64,000 nucleotides of DNA, from assembly GCA_016716265.1 (NCBI GenBank), contig JADJWQ010000001.1, positions 1 through 64,000 on the forward strand. The letters run 5' to 3'. Position 1 is the first letter of the stretch, and each line of letters starts with the position of its first letter. Made by a program: the position numbers and the translations under genes. Positions 16,442 through 25,880 of this stretch are shown here, piece by piece. Below the pieces are notes generated by a model. It made no database searches and was not told where the DNA came from. It saw only the letters and a program-made list of their open reading frames with translations. This stretch comes from Planctomycetota bacterium. Its GTDB lineage: Bacteria > Planctomycetota > UBA1135 > UBA2386.

Positions 16442-17203
16442 TCAGGTCTGCACGCGCGCCCCGCGGAACTCGCCGGCGACCGGCCGGTCCCGGATCTGCA
16501 GCGTGCGCTCGATCTCCTGCTCGAGCCACAGCGCCTGCTCGAGCTGCTCGAGCCCGCGGATCAGCTTCAGCGCGGCATTCTCGCGCGTCACCGCGCACAG
16601 GTCCCAGCTCGTGCTCGTCGCCCCGTCCTTGCCGTGCGACACGCGCTGCACGACGTACAGCTGCTCGACGTCGGCGGTCGGCAGCCGCGGCGGCGCGCGC
16701 CACGGCAGCGGGCGGTGCGTCACGCGCAGCTCGTGCGCGTCGACCTCGACGCCGGTGGTGTTCAGCAGCTTCGCGAGCGCGAAGTAGCCGATGCCGAGCC
16801 CGACCGCGACGTGCCCGAGCGGGAACAGGACCATCACCCAGCGCATCGGCCCGCCCGGGCCGACGTCGCCGGTCGCGATCGCGTACCAGCCCACCAGGAA
16901 CCCGTTCCAGGCGATCGCGAACACCAGCAGGAACCACGCCACTGGACTGAACCAGCGCCAGCTGACGCGGAACCCGACCGCACCACGGTCGACCGTGAAG
17001 CGCTCGGGCAGCGCGACCGGCGCACGCTCGACGGCCGGCTCCGCAGGCCGCGCCGCCACACCGGCCTCGGCCCCGTCCGCGCGCTCGTAGCGGGTCAGGT
17101 CGAAGATCCCGCCACAATGCCCGCAGGTGACGACCCCGAGCCGGCGGTCGAGGTCCTCGGCCCGCAGCGCAGCTCCGCAGGCCCTGCACTTCAGTGCGTC
17201 CAT
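16442..17203 (-). CDS. Zinc-ribbon membrane protein, function unknown
   Basis: 253 residues. The N-terminus has two CxxC pairs (CRAC near residue 6 and CGHC near 28), a zinc-ribbon as in many regulatory or chaperone-like membrane proteins. After an acidic, proline-rich linker come two hydrophobic segments (WFLLVFAIAWNGFLVGWYAIA and the VMVLFPLGHVAVGLGIGYFAL block) and a C-terminal region of beta strands with VEVDAHELRVTHRPLP and DVEQLYVVQRV, resembling a PH-like cytoplasmic domain. The gene lies 63 nt upstream of the sulfatase start on the same strand and is divergent from the epimerase-like gene, with 78 nt between starts. No enzyme motif is visible. Confidence 0.7.
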   Translation of the reverse strand: MDALKCRACGAALRAEDLDRRLGVVTCGHCGGIFDLTRYERADGAEAGVAARPAEPAVERAPVALPERFTVDRGAVGFRVSWRWFSPVAWFLLVFAIAWNGFLVGWYAIATGDVGPGGPMRWVMVLFPLGHVAVGLGIGYFALAKLLNTTGVEVDAHELRVTHRPLPWRAPPRLPTADVEQLYVVQRVSHGKDGATSTSWDLCAVTRENAALKLIRGLEQLEQALWLEQEIERTLQIRDRPVAGEFRGARVQT

Positions 17204-17281
17204 CGGCGCGCAGCATCCGCGATCGCCGGTTCCGGCGCCACGCTGCTCGCGACCGGTCCGGCGCCCGGCGACACTGCCGGC

Positions 17282-18352
17282 ATGGAGATGCGCCTGCACG
17301 TCGTCCCGCTCCGCCTTCGCCACACGTTCACGATCGCGCACGGCTCGACCGATCTGCAGCGGAACCTGATCGTCGAGCTGCGCGACGGCGAGCTGCGCGG
17401 CTTCGGCGAGGCGTCGACAGTCGGCTACTACCACAACGATGCCGACGGCATGGCCGCCCACCTCGAGCAGGTCCGCGCGGTGGTCGAGTCGACCCCGCTC
17501 GACGACCCGGCGAGCTACTGGGACGCGCTGCTCCCGCACCTCGCTCACGACCGCTTCGCGCTGTGCGCACTCGACCAGGCTGCCCACGACCTGTGGGGCC
17601 GCCGCCGGCGCGCGCCGGTCTGGAAGCTGTGGGGCCTCGACCTCGCCGCATGCCCGCCGAGCGACTACACGATCGGACTCGCGGACATCGACGTGATGGT
17701 CGCCAAGCTGCGCGAGCTCCCCGACTTCCCGATCTACAAGATCAAGCTCGGCGCCGGCGACGACCTCGCGCGTGTCGCCGCGCTGCGCGCCGCCGCCGGT
17801 GACGGGCCGGTGTTCCGCGTCGACGCCAACTGCGGCTGGACCTGCGAGCAGACCCTCGCGCTCGCGCCGCAGCTCGCCGAGCTCGGCGTCGAGCTGCTCG
17901 AGCAGCCGCTGGCCGCGGACGATCTCGCCGGCCAGCGCCGGCTGTTCGCCGAGTCACCGTTGCCGGTCGTCGCCGACGAGAGCTGCCTGGTCGAGGTCGA
18001 CGTCGCCCGCTGCGCCGGCCTGTTCCACGGCGTGAACATCAAGCTGACCAAGTGCGGCGGGCTGACCCCGGCGCGCCGCATGATCGCCGACGCGAAGGCG
18101 CGGGGCCTGCGCGTCATGGTCGGCTGCATGACGGAATCGACGGTCGGTATCTCCGCGATCGGGCAGCTGCTCCCGCTGCTCGACTGGGCCGACCTGGACG
18201 GCGCATTGCTGCTGCGCGACGACGTCGCGGACGGCGTGCGCGTCGGCCACGACGGGATCGTGAGATACCCGGATCCGGACTCCCTGCAGGGCCATGGCCT
18301 GGGCGTCACCTGGCGTGGACTGCACGAGTCCCCTGCCACGCCGGGTGCATGA
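17282..18352 (+). CDS. Enolase-superfamily dipeptide epimerase-like enzyme
   Basis: 356 residues of the muconate-lactonizing subgroup of the enolase superfamily. The capping domain opens with LRHTFTIAHGSTD. In the barrel the acid/base lysine motif is IYKIKLG (KxK), the metal ligands are in DANCGW, LLEQPL and VADESC, and the second lysine is in IKLTKCGG, the arrangement of L-Ala-D/L-Glu epimerases and related dipeptide epimerases. The likely reaction is alpha-carbon epimerization of a dipeptide, for instance during murein peptide recycling; the exact substrate cannot be fixed because o-succinylbenzoate synthase and muconate cycloisomerase share the scaffold. The ATG at 17282 precedes the first conserved strand. 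No neighbouring murein gene supports a pathway. Confidence 0.8.
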   Translation: MEMRLHVVPLRLRHTFTIAHGSTDLQRNLIVELRDGELRGFGEASTVGYYHNDADGMAAHLEQVRAVVESTPLDDPASYWDALLPHLAHDRFALCALDQAAHDLWGRRRRAPVWKLWGLDLAACPPSDYTIGLADIDVMVAKLRELPDFPIYKIKLGAGDDLARVAALRAAAGDGPVFRVDANCGWTCEQTLALAPQLAELGVELLEQPLAADDLAGQRRLFAESPLPVVADESCLVEVDVARCAGLFHGVNIKLTKCGGLTPARRMIADAKARGLRVMVGCMTESTVGISAIGQLLPLLDWADLDGALLLRDDVADGVRVGHDGIVRYPDPDSLQGHGLGVTWRGLHESPATPGA

Positions 18353-18568
18353 TCGATTCATACACGGCAGGATCCCCTAGGGATTGTCGTGTAACGAGGG
18401 GTGCGCGACCGACAATTGATTGACGTTGCAGCCGACCGGGTGGAAATCCGCGACTCTCCTTCCGGGTTGCACTTCCCGACGCGGTCCGCGCGCGGACTCC
18501 ACTGAACAGACGCCTCGCCGCCGTCGGCGAGGCTGCCGAGCGGACCGCTCCTGAACCCTGGAGGACTC
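18353..18568. other. Leader region with strong hairpin before the rhodanese/cytochrome genes
   Basis: A hairpin at 18362-18392 pairs ACACG+GCA with TGT+CGTGT and, after a two-base bulge, ATCCC with GGGAT around a CTA loop, about 13 pairs. It starts 10 nt after the epimerase stop but has no T-run, so it may be a factor-dependent end or a leader structure. A TTGACG hexamer at 18420-18425 could be a -35 box, but the sequence 17 nt on (GAAATC) is a poor -10. GGAGG at 18560-18564 is a good ribosome-binding site for the ATG at 18569. Confidence 0.45.
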
Positions 18569-19777
18569 ATGATCCGACGCAGGCAGGGCGGTCGCACCCT
18601 GGTGTGGTGTGCGCTCCCCCTGATTCTGACCGCCTGCAATGGAGGTGGTGGCGGCACTCCAGCCGTCACGTGGTCGCAGGCCGAGATCGCCGCCGCCGTC
18701 GACGGCATCCTGAAGACCGGGCTGAACACGATCAACGCCGACGCCGTCGCGGAGCTGTTCTTCGACGCCGACCCGGCCAACGACCCGTTCGTCCTGGACA
18801 CGCGCGACGCGAGCGACTACGCGCTCGGGCACATCCCCGGCGCCGTCAACGTCCCGCTGCGCGACTTCCCGAGTCGCTACCTGCAGGAAGGCGACACGTT
18901 GATCCCCGCCGATCGCAACGTCGTGGTCGTCTCGTACGTGGGCGGCGACGGCAACATGGCGAGCCTGCTGATCAACGTGGTCCGGATCGAGGATCCGGCC
19001 AACGCCGCCAACTACCCATGGTCGAAGTCGCTGATGATGGGGATGCAGGCGTGGACCTTCGACAAGGCGCTCGCCGCCGGCTACCGCTACCCCGACGACC
19101 TCGGCGTGCGGCGCGTCGAAGCGTCGACCCAGACGACCGCGAACGGCGGTGGCAGCTTCGCGAACCCGAACATCGGCCTGACGGCCGGTGACACGGTCGC
19201 GCGCGCCGTGCTGCGCCGGGCGGACACCTACCTGCGCGGCTTCACCGACCAGCTCGACGCCCAGTTCGACGCGGTCGCGCTGAAGGCCCTGCTCGACGAC
19301 GGTGACCCGACCAACGACCCGCAGGTCCTCAGCGTCCGCGGTGCCGCCGACTACGCGAAGGGCCACGTGCCCGGGGCGGTCAACGTGGGCTGGAAGGACG
19401 TGGCGGTGCTCGCCAACGTCGAGATCCTCGATCCGTCGCGCCCGGTCGTCGTCTACTGCTACACCGGCCACACCGGCTCGCTGGCGACGGTCGCGCTCGG
19501 CATCCTGGGCTACGACGTCCGCAACCTGCTGTACGGCATGTGTGGCTGGAGCCCGACCGCGGCGGTCAGCGCGACGCAGCTCAACAAGTTCAATCTGGTG
19601 CGGGGCTGGGACTTCCCGATCGACGACGGCGGTGCCGGTGATCTCGGCAACCTCGCCAACTACACGCCGCCGACGGGCTGCCTCGAGTGCCACTCGAGCC
19701 TGACCGCGATCGCGTACGACCGGATCGTCAACAAACCCGCCGAACCCACCCAGCCGCCGTCCGTCGGCGAGGGTTGA
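18569..19777 (+). CDS. Tandem-rhodanese lipoprotein (5' part of an interrupted rhodanese-multihaem frame)
   Basis: 402 residues with a lipobox (LPLILTAC) followed by a Gly-rich linker. Two rhodanese-like domains follow: the first (DTRDASDYALGHIPGAVNVPL) has SYVGGDGN where the active-site loop should be and so lacks the catalytic Cys; the second (SVRGAADYAKGHVPGAVNVG) has YCYTGHTGS with the Cys present. Near the C-terminus is one haem c motif, CLECH, out of place for a rhodanese alone. The frame ends at TGA 19775-19777, and the same frame continues nine bases later as the multihaem cytochrome. Sulfur transfer or persulfide sensing at the cell envelope is inferred. A good ribosome-binding site precedes the ATG. 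Confidence 0.8.
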   Translation: MIRRRQGGRTLVWCALPLILTACNGGGGGTPAVTWSQAEIAAAVDGILKTGLNTINADAVAELFFDADPANDPFVLDTRDASDYALGHIPGAVNVPLRDFPSRYLQEGDTLIPADRNVVVVSYVGGDGNMASLLINVVRIEDPANAANYPWSKSLMMGMQAWTFDKALAAGYRYPDDLGVRRVEASTQTTANGGGSFANPNIGLTAGDTVARAVLRRADTYLRGFTDQLDAQFDAVALKALLDDGDPTNDPQVLSVRGAADYAKGHVPGAVNVGWKDVAVLANVEILDPSRPVVVYCYTGHTGSLATVALGILGYDVRNLLYGMCGWSPTAAVSATQLNKFNLVRGWDFPIDDGGAGDLGNLANYTPPTGCLECHSSLTAIAYDRIVNKPAEPTQPPSVGEG

Positions 19778-19807
19778 GGCGGCGAGGTGGAGCCCGTGCC
19801 GGCTCCA
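19775..19807 (+). promoter_or_regulatory. In-frame TGA followed by a 7-bp hairpin
   Basis: The TGA at 19775-19777 is the only stop between the rhodanese and cytochrome frames, which are in the same phase. Ten nucleotides after it, TGGAGCC (19788-19794) pairs with GGCTCCA (19801-19807) around the loop CGTGCC. The apical loop starts 17 nt after the TGA and has G in second place, compatible with the loose rules for bacterial SECIS elements, but hairpins of this size are common in DNA this GC-rich. Read-through is a hypothesis only. Confidence 0.35.
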
Positions 19808-21079
19808 AAGAAGGTCTGGATCTACGATGGACACCTGGCGGAGTACCCGAGCGCACTGACGGGCGGGAGCGTCCACAACGGGACGTCCTGCACGGCGTGC
19901 CACGGCGGCGACTCGGCGCAGAGTTCGCGCGCCGCCGCCCACACGACGGGGTTCCGCGGAATCACCGCAGCCACGGATTGCAACGGCTGCCACACCGCGA
20001 TCGTCACCAGCGCGGCCGATGGGCTGCACACCACGCTGGCTGGCTATCCCGCGATCCTGTCGGCTCGCGGGTTCGATCTCAACGATCCGACGTCGGCGGC
20101 GCGCTTCGGCGAGCAATGCACGAAGTGCCACGCCGCGACGAACGACACGCCTCCGCAGACCGCCTGCGGACAGTGCCACGTCAGCATCCCCGCCCCGGCC
20201 GGCGGCGGCCTGCTGGCGGGCCACGCGTTCCAGGGCACGCCGTCGATGGACAACAACTGCACCGCGTGCCACGGCTCGCGCGTGAAGGACGAGTTCACCG
20301 GCGCCAACAACGCCCTGCTGACGCGCAACAAGCCGTTCCTGACCGAGGGGCTGCCCTGGAAGGAGGCGGCCTTCACGCTGCAGGCCGACGTGCACTACTC
20401 CGCCGGGATGGAGTGCTTCGACTGCCACACGAAGGACGAGATGCACGGCGTCGGCGCGCCGCTGCAGGGTGACCGCTACGAGGTCACCACGGCGCCGGAC
20501 TGCACCGACACCGGCTGCCACAGCGGCAATCTGGTGGGCATCAACGCGCTGCACCGGAGCTCGCACCTCGACCTGATGTCGTGCCAGGTCTGCCACGCGC
20601 AGCCCTACAAGAACTGCTTCGAGTGCCACACCGACGTCACCGCGGAGAACATCCCGTTCTTCACGATCGCCGGCGGCGACCCGGGCGCGAACCACGACCA
20701 CCTGATGACGTTCCGCGTCGGTCGCAATCCGCGCTACACGCCGATGGGCTCGGAGAAGCTGTACACGGTGCTGCGCCACGTGCCGGTGGACATGGACACG
20801 TTCGCCTACACCGGCACCAACCAGCAGGGCGGCCTGCTGCCGCAGATGGGCTCGGTCCCGACCTGGAAGCGGGCGACGCCGCACAACATCCTGCGCGTGA
20901 CCGCGATCCAGAGCGCGTGCACGAACTGCCACGGGACGGACTACGCGAAGTTCTGGCTCACCGACGCGATCGCGAACGGCGAGGGCTGGATCTCCACGCC
21001 GTACGAGCCCGACGAGCAGTCGGCGAACGCGAGCATCCTCGTGACGGATCCGCTGCCGATGACGCTCGACTCGCGTTGA
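19787..21079 (+). CDS. Multihaem c-type cytochrome (3' part of the interrupted frame)
   Basis: About 430 residues from a GTG at 19787, with nine CxxCH haem-binding motifs (CTACH, CNGCH, CTKCH, CGQCH, CTACH, CFDCH, CQVCH, CFECH, CTNCH) and one CX4CH (CTDTGCH), ten covalent haems if all are filled. Many further His residues could act as distal ligands. Such proteins carry electrons across or outside the periplasm. There is no signal peptide at this start, although haem attachment needs export; together with the orphan CLECH at the end of the upstream frame this implies that the cytochrome was, or still is, the C-terminal part of the rhodanese lipoprotein (about 836 residues and 11 haems in total). 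As it stands the gene may be a broken half. Confidence 0.8.
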   Translation: MEPVPAPKKVWIYDGHLAEYPSALTGGSVHNGTSCTACHGGDSAQSSRAAAHTTGFRGITAATDCNGCHTAIVTSAADGLHTTLAGYPAILSARGFDLNDPTSAARFGEQCTKCHAATNDTPPQTACGQCHVSIPAPAGGGLLAGHAFQGTPSMDNNCTACHGSRVKDEFTGANNALLTRNKPFLTEGLPWKEAAFTLQADVHYSAGMECFDCHTKDEMHGVGAPLQGDRYEVTTAPDCTDTGCHSGNLVGINALHRSSHLDLMSCQVCHAQPYKNCFECHTDVTAENIPFFTIAGGDPGANHDHLMTFRVGRNPRYTPMGSEKLYTVLRHVPVDMDTFAYTGTNQQGGLLPQMGSVPTWKRATPHNILRVTAIQSACTNCHGTDYAKFWLTDAIANGEGWISTPYEPDEQSANASILVTDPLPMTLDSR

Positions 21080-21215
21080 GCGGGCGGGCGTCCGCCGGCC
21101 CCACCCCCACGCGGGCCGGCGCGGCGGACTGCGACCCCGCCCGGTGCCGGTCTCAGGGGTGCCGGGCGGGACCACCGCTGAAAAACCGCGGCCGTTCGCC
21201 GATTGTGTGGGCGCG

Positions 21216-22232
<1,017 letters not shown>

Positions 22233-22335
22233 GCGAGCACTCGCCAGCGCCGCGGTCAGGAGATTCGCCCCGAGGCCGAAAGTTCCGTCGGTTCGGCGTC
22301 CACGGAAGCCCGCGGCGGGATGTCCGCCTGGTCAC

Positions 22336-22380
22336 GGTCTGGCCCCTGACGGTGTGGCCCCTGACGGTCTCGCCCCTGGG
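22336..22380. repeat. 15-bp tandem repeat, three units
   Basis: Three consecutive 15-nt units, GGTCTGGCCCCTGAC, GGTGTGGCCCCTGAC and GGTCTCGCCCCTGGG, lie in the 243-nt gap between hemB and the peptidase gene. The changes between units are single bases. It is probably a minisatellite; no function is indicated. Confidence 0.7.
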
Positions 22381-22475
22381 CGCTCCCGCAGGCCAGCGAT
22401 ATCTTGTGGCGCATTCGTGGCCACGACGCCGTCACGCGCATCACCCCGCCCGGACTCCGCACCGGGCCTGGCACC

Positions 22476-24080
22476 ATGATTCGACGTACCGGACTCGCCC
22501 TCGTCACCGTCCTCGCTCTCGCGACCGCCTCGGTGGCCCAGGACTACCGCTGGGAGACGAACTCCGAGCTGGGGATCGCCTTCCAGGTCTACAAGAAGCT
22601 GTCGCAGGTGCCGATGCAGATCGGCACCGAAGGCGGCAACCAGGTCCAGCGCTTCGAGCCGCAGGACCCCGGTGACTACATCTACGGTCGCTTCGGCACC
22701 TACAACTGGCAGCTCTACGTCTACGACTTCGGCGATCCGCCCGACAGCGTCACCGGCGGGTCGGCGGGCCCCGGCACCGGTGGTGGCGGTGAGACCCGCG
22801 AGGATGCCGAACGGCAGGCGCGGCTCGAGCAGCTCCGCCGCCGGCGCGCGACCAGCCTGCGCGACTGGATCGAGAACAAGGACCCGGGCCGCGACGACAC
22901 CCGCACGATCGTGGTCGAGGCCAAGACGCGCGCCGGCAGTAGCAAGCGGCCGACGTCGGAGTGGTGGGAGTACTACGACGTCAGCAAGGTGCGCGGGGCG
23001 ACCGGGCGCGAGGAGGAGCTGATCTGGTACATGACCGCCTGCGCCTACGAGGTGAACGGGCGGCAGGTCGCGCTGATCTGCGTGCTGCCGGTCAAGAGCG
23101 GCACCAAGCCCGACAGCAAGTGGCACCGGATCGCCAAGACGATGGTCGGCAGCGTGCGCTTCGCCGAGGCCGACGAGACCGGCACCGACGACGAGCGCGA
23201 CCGGTACGCGATCACCGACGAGCAGAAGGCCGAGCTCGACCGCCTGAAGGCGAACATCAACGACCTCGACAACTGGGACTACTTCACGACGCCCCGGTTC
23301 ATCGTCACGTTCAGCTGGAAGGACGTGCAGGACCGGCCGAAGATGATCCGGTTCGCACACTTCATGGCGGACGAGCTGGAGAACATCCGGGAGATGTTCG
23401 AGGAGCACTATCCGCCCCACGAGGGCATGGAGGTGCATTACTCCGTGCTCCGGGTGTGCGCGACCTACGAGGAGTTCCAGAAATACGGGAGTACCCCGTA
23501 CGGCGTGATCGGCTGGTTCAGTCCCGGCACCAAGGAGCTGTGCGTGTTCTACGACGAGACGCGCCAGTTCGGCCTCGACGAGGACGACACGATCGCGGTG
23601 ACCTACCACGAGTGCTGGCACCAATACTCCGACCAGTACTGGCCGGGCGTCGAGCTGCACCGCTGGTTCGACGAGGGTCTCGCCGAGTACTTCGGCGCCT
23701 GGCGCAAGAAGGGCCGGCGCTGGGTGTTCCGCTACCACGAGGGCCGCTACGAGGCGATCACGCGCCAGATGAAGGACGGCACCTACATCCCGACGCGCGA
23801 GATCCGCGCCTGGCACAAGGACAAGTTCTACGGCCCGCGCGCGTCCGACCACTACGCGCAGGCGTGGGCGATGGTCGACTTCCTGAAGCGCGGCGCGGAC
23901 AAGCTCGGCAAGCGCTTCGACCCGTCCTGGACCCACATCCTGGAGACCTACGCACGCATCTGCCTCGAGGAGAAGTCGGACTCCAAGGCGGCGGAGCAAG
24001 CCTTCGAGGGCGTCGACATGGAGGCGTTCGACGAGGCCTGGAAGATGTGGGTCGACCGCGGCTACATCAAGAAGGACTGA
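22476..24080 (+). CDS. Secreted gluzincin-type metallopeptidase (DUF1570-like)
   Basis: 534 residues; the ATG at 22476 starts a signal peptide (TGLALVTVLALATASVAQ). Residues ~25-260 are an N-terminal module with a Gly-rich, acidic loop. The C-terminal half carries HECWH (residues 378-382, an HExxH zinc site) and, about 20 residues on, FDEGLAEYFGAW, whose Glu is the expected third ligand, followed by HYAQAWAMVDFLKRG. This is the layout of the peptidase-MA/DUF1570 group common in planctomycetes. It likely cleaves peptides or proteins outside the cytoplasm, but no substrate can be named. The start of the next gene is 38 nt downstream in the same direction. Confidence 0.8.
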   Translation: MIRRTGLALVTVLALATASVAQDYRWETNSELGIAFQVYKKLSQVPMQIGTEGGNQVQRFEPQDPGDYIYGRFGTYNWQLYVYDFGDPPDSVTGGSAGPGTGGGGETREDAERQARLEQLRRRRATSLRDWIENKDPGRDDTRTIVVEAKTRAGSSKRPTSEWWEYYDVSKVRGATGREEELIWYMTACAYEVNGRQVALICVLPVKSGTKPDSKWHRIAKTMVGSVRFAEADETGTDDERDRYAITDEQKAELDRLKANINDLDNWDYFTTPRFIVTFSWKDVQDRPKMIRFAHFMADELENIREMFEEHYPPHEGMEVHYSVLRVCATYEEFQKYGSTPYGVIGWFSPGTKELCVFYDETRQFGLDEDDTIAVTYHECWHQYSDQYWPGVELHRWFDEGLAEYFGAWRKKGRRWVFRYHEGRYEAITRQMKDGTYIPTREIRAWHKDKFYGPRASDHYAQAWAMVDFLKRGADKLGKRFDPSWTHILETYARICLEEKSDSKAAEQAFEGVDMEAFDEAWKMWVDRGYIKKD

Positions 24081-24117
24081 TTCGGGTCGCAGGCAGCGCG
24101 GCTCCGACCCGACCCGC

Positions 24118-24843
24118 ATGGGCTCACACGGATTCCGCCGGCTCGACGCCGCGCGCATCATCGAGACGATCGAGAAGCTCCGGGACCGCATCCGCGATCG
24201 GTTCCCGGCGGCCAATCTCGGCCGGGTCGCCGAGGAGCTGCTCGACATCGCGCGCAGCGCGGCGGCGCGCAGCGAGCAGATCCGGCGCCCGAACCTGCTG
24301 CTGCGCCTGGTGAGCTTCGTGCTGCTCGTGCTCGGCGGTGCGGCGCTCGTCGTCGGCGTCGGCGCCGTCCACCCGAAGGTCGAGGACGAATGGCGGCTCG
24401 CCGAGGTCATCCAGACGCTCGAGGCCCTGCTCGGAGCGCTGTTCTTCGTCAGCGCCGGCGTGGTGCTGATCGCGTCCCTCGAGGCGCGCAGCAAGCGGCA
24501 CCGCTGCATCCGTGCGATCCACGAGCTGCGCGCGATGGCGCACATCGTCGACATGCACCAGCTCACCAAGGACCCGGAGCGGCTGTCGCGCACGCCAGAG
24601 CAGGACACGCCACACTCGCCGCCGCGGCCGACGATGACCCGCTTCGAGCTGACGCGCTACCTCGACTACTGCAGCGAGATCCTGTCGCTGATCGGCAAGG
24701 TCGCAGCACTCTACGTGCAGGACTTCCCCGACGAGCAGGCGCGCGACGCGGTCGACGACGTCGAGGACCTGACGACCGGCCTGAGCCGCAAGATCTGGCA
24801 GAAGATCATGATCCTCGGCCCGCGCGACGGCGACGGCGAGTGA
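24118..24843 (+). CDS. Membrane protein with two central TM helices, unknown function
   Basis: 241 residues. An amphipathic helical N-terminus (IIETIEKLRDRIRDRF, EELLDIARSAAARSEQI) precedes two membrane segments (LLLRLVSFVLLVLGGAALVVGVG and ALLGALFFVSAGVVLIASL). The C-terminal cytoplasmic region is helical and ends with an acidic tail. The pattern (soluble helix, TM hairpin, long soluble helix with IHELRAMAHIVDMHQLTKDPER) resembles small membrane scaffolding proteins rather than transporters or enzymes. It converges with the binding-protein gene at 24850, six bases away. I do not recognise the family. Confidence 0.65.
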   Translation: MGSHGFRRLDAARIIETIEKLRDRIRDRFPAANLGRVAEELLDIARSAAARSEQIRRPNLLLRLVSFVLLVLGGAALVVGVGAVHPKVEDEWRLAEVIQTLEALLGALFFVSAGVVLIASLEARSKRHRCIRAIHELRAMAHIVDMHQLTKDPERLSRTPEQDTPHSPPRPTMTRFELTRYLDYCSEILSLIGKVAALYVQDFPDEQARDAVDDVEDLTTGLSRKIWQKIMILGPRDGDGE

Positions 24844-24849
24844 CCGGCG

Positions 24850-25812
24850 TCAGCCGCCGAGCGCGCTCACCAGCGCGTCGATGTCGGCGCGCAGCAGGTC
24901 GAGCGTGTCGCGGCCGAGCTCCGCGTCGGTCCGGACGACGTCCGGATCGAACACGACCGACGGCGCGTGGAGCGCGTCGCGCAGTGCCGCGACCACCGCA
25001 GCGTCGGGCGGGCGCTCCCACAGCACAACGCGCACCCGATGCTCGCCGGCGGTCTCGCGGGCCGCTGCGACGATCGCGTCGGGCCCCTCGTCGCCGTGCA
25101 GGTGCGTGACGACCGTCTCCCAGCCGATCCGCCGCGCCAGGTAGCCCCAGGTCGGGTGCGTCGCGAGCAGCACGTCGCCCGGCTCCGGCTTCGGTACCTC
25201 GCGCAGCATCGCCGCGAGCCCCTGCAGCTCGTCGACGACCTCGCCGGTCCGCCGATCGATCGCGTCGGCCTGCGCGGGTGCGAGCTGCCGGAGCCGCGCG
25301 CCGAGCTCGCGGGCCTGCAGCGCCAGCTGCTCGGGATCGAGCCACACGTACGGATCGGTTCCGGCGTGGGAGTGCTCACCGCCGCCGCCGTGGCTGTGCG
25401 TGACGGCGTCCGCGATCTCGATGAAGCGCTCGTGGAACGGGTGGCTGGTGTCGACGAGCCGCGCGCGCGGGAGGTTCGCGGTCTCGAGCCAGTGCTCGAG
25501 CGACGCGCCGTTCGCGACGACGAGGTCGACGCCGACCATCGCCTCGAGCTCCTCGCGCGACGGCTGCCAATCGTCGGCCTCGACCCCGGGTGCGAGCATG
25601 CAGGACACGGCGACGCTGTCGCCGCCGATGTACTTCGCGAGGTCGTACAGCGGCCAGGTGGTGGCGAGCACGGTCGGCGGGCCGCTGCGCGGCGCGGGCT
25701 GGTCCGACTCGTCGCCGCCGCAGCTCGCCAGCAGCAACATTGCAGCGAGCGCGCCACCGAGCGGGAGCGCGGCACGCCGTGCGACGACACGGTCGACAAG
25801 GGTACGATCCAT
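24850..25812 (-). CDS. TroA/ZnuA-type metal-binding lipoprotein with altered ligands
   Basis: 320 residues with a lipobox (AMLLLASCGGD). The fold is that of cluster A-I metal-binding proteins: TTWPLYDLAKYIGGDSVAVSCML, ELEAMVGVDLVVANGASLEHWLE, a His-rich loop (HSHGGGGEHSHAG), DPYVWLDPEQLALQA, and THPTWGYLARRIGWETV. Compared with ZnuA, the first ligand position (EHDY) reads ADDW and the second (HxWL) reads YVWL; only the third (FHDAYGYF) keeps its His, as THPTWGYL. The metal site is therefore not the usual three-His site, although the His-rich loop is kept. It lies 68 nt downstream of an FtsX-type permease gene on the same strand, with no ZnuB/ZnuC genes nearby, so it probably serves that transporter. 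Confidence 0.8.
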   Translation of the reverse strand: MDRTLVDRVVARRAALPLGGALAAMLLLASCGGDESDQPAPRSGPPTVLATTWPLYDLAKYIGGDSVAVSCMLAPGVEADDWQPSREELEAMVGVDLVVANGASLEHWLETANLPRARLVDTSHPFHERFIEIADAVTHSHGGGGEHSHAGTDPYVWLDPEQLALQARELGARLRQLAPAQADAIDRRTGEVVDELQGLAAMLREVPKPEPGDVLLATHPTWGYLARRIGWETVVTHLHGDEGPDAIVAAARETAGEHRVRVVLWERPPDAAVVAALRDALHAPSVVFDPDVVRTDAELGRDTLDLLRADIDALVSALGG

Positions 25813-25880
25813 TGCGAGGTTCCCTTCGGCAGGGTCCGGCACCGGCGCGGAGCGCCGCGATCGGGAGCCGGACCGACGTC

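Noticed and set aside
18420..18448. Sigma-70-type promoter before the rhodanese gene
   Set aside because: TTGACG is good but the sequence 17 nt downstream (GAAATC) is a poor -10 box; not listed as a separate promoter.
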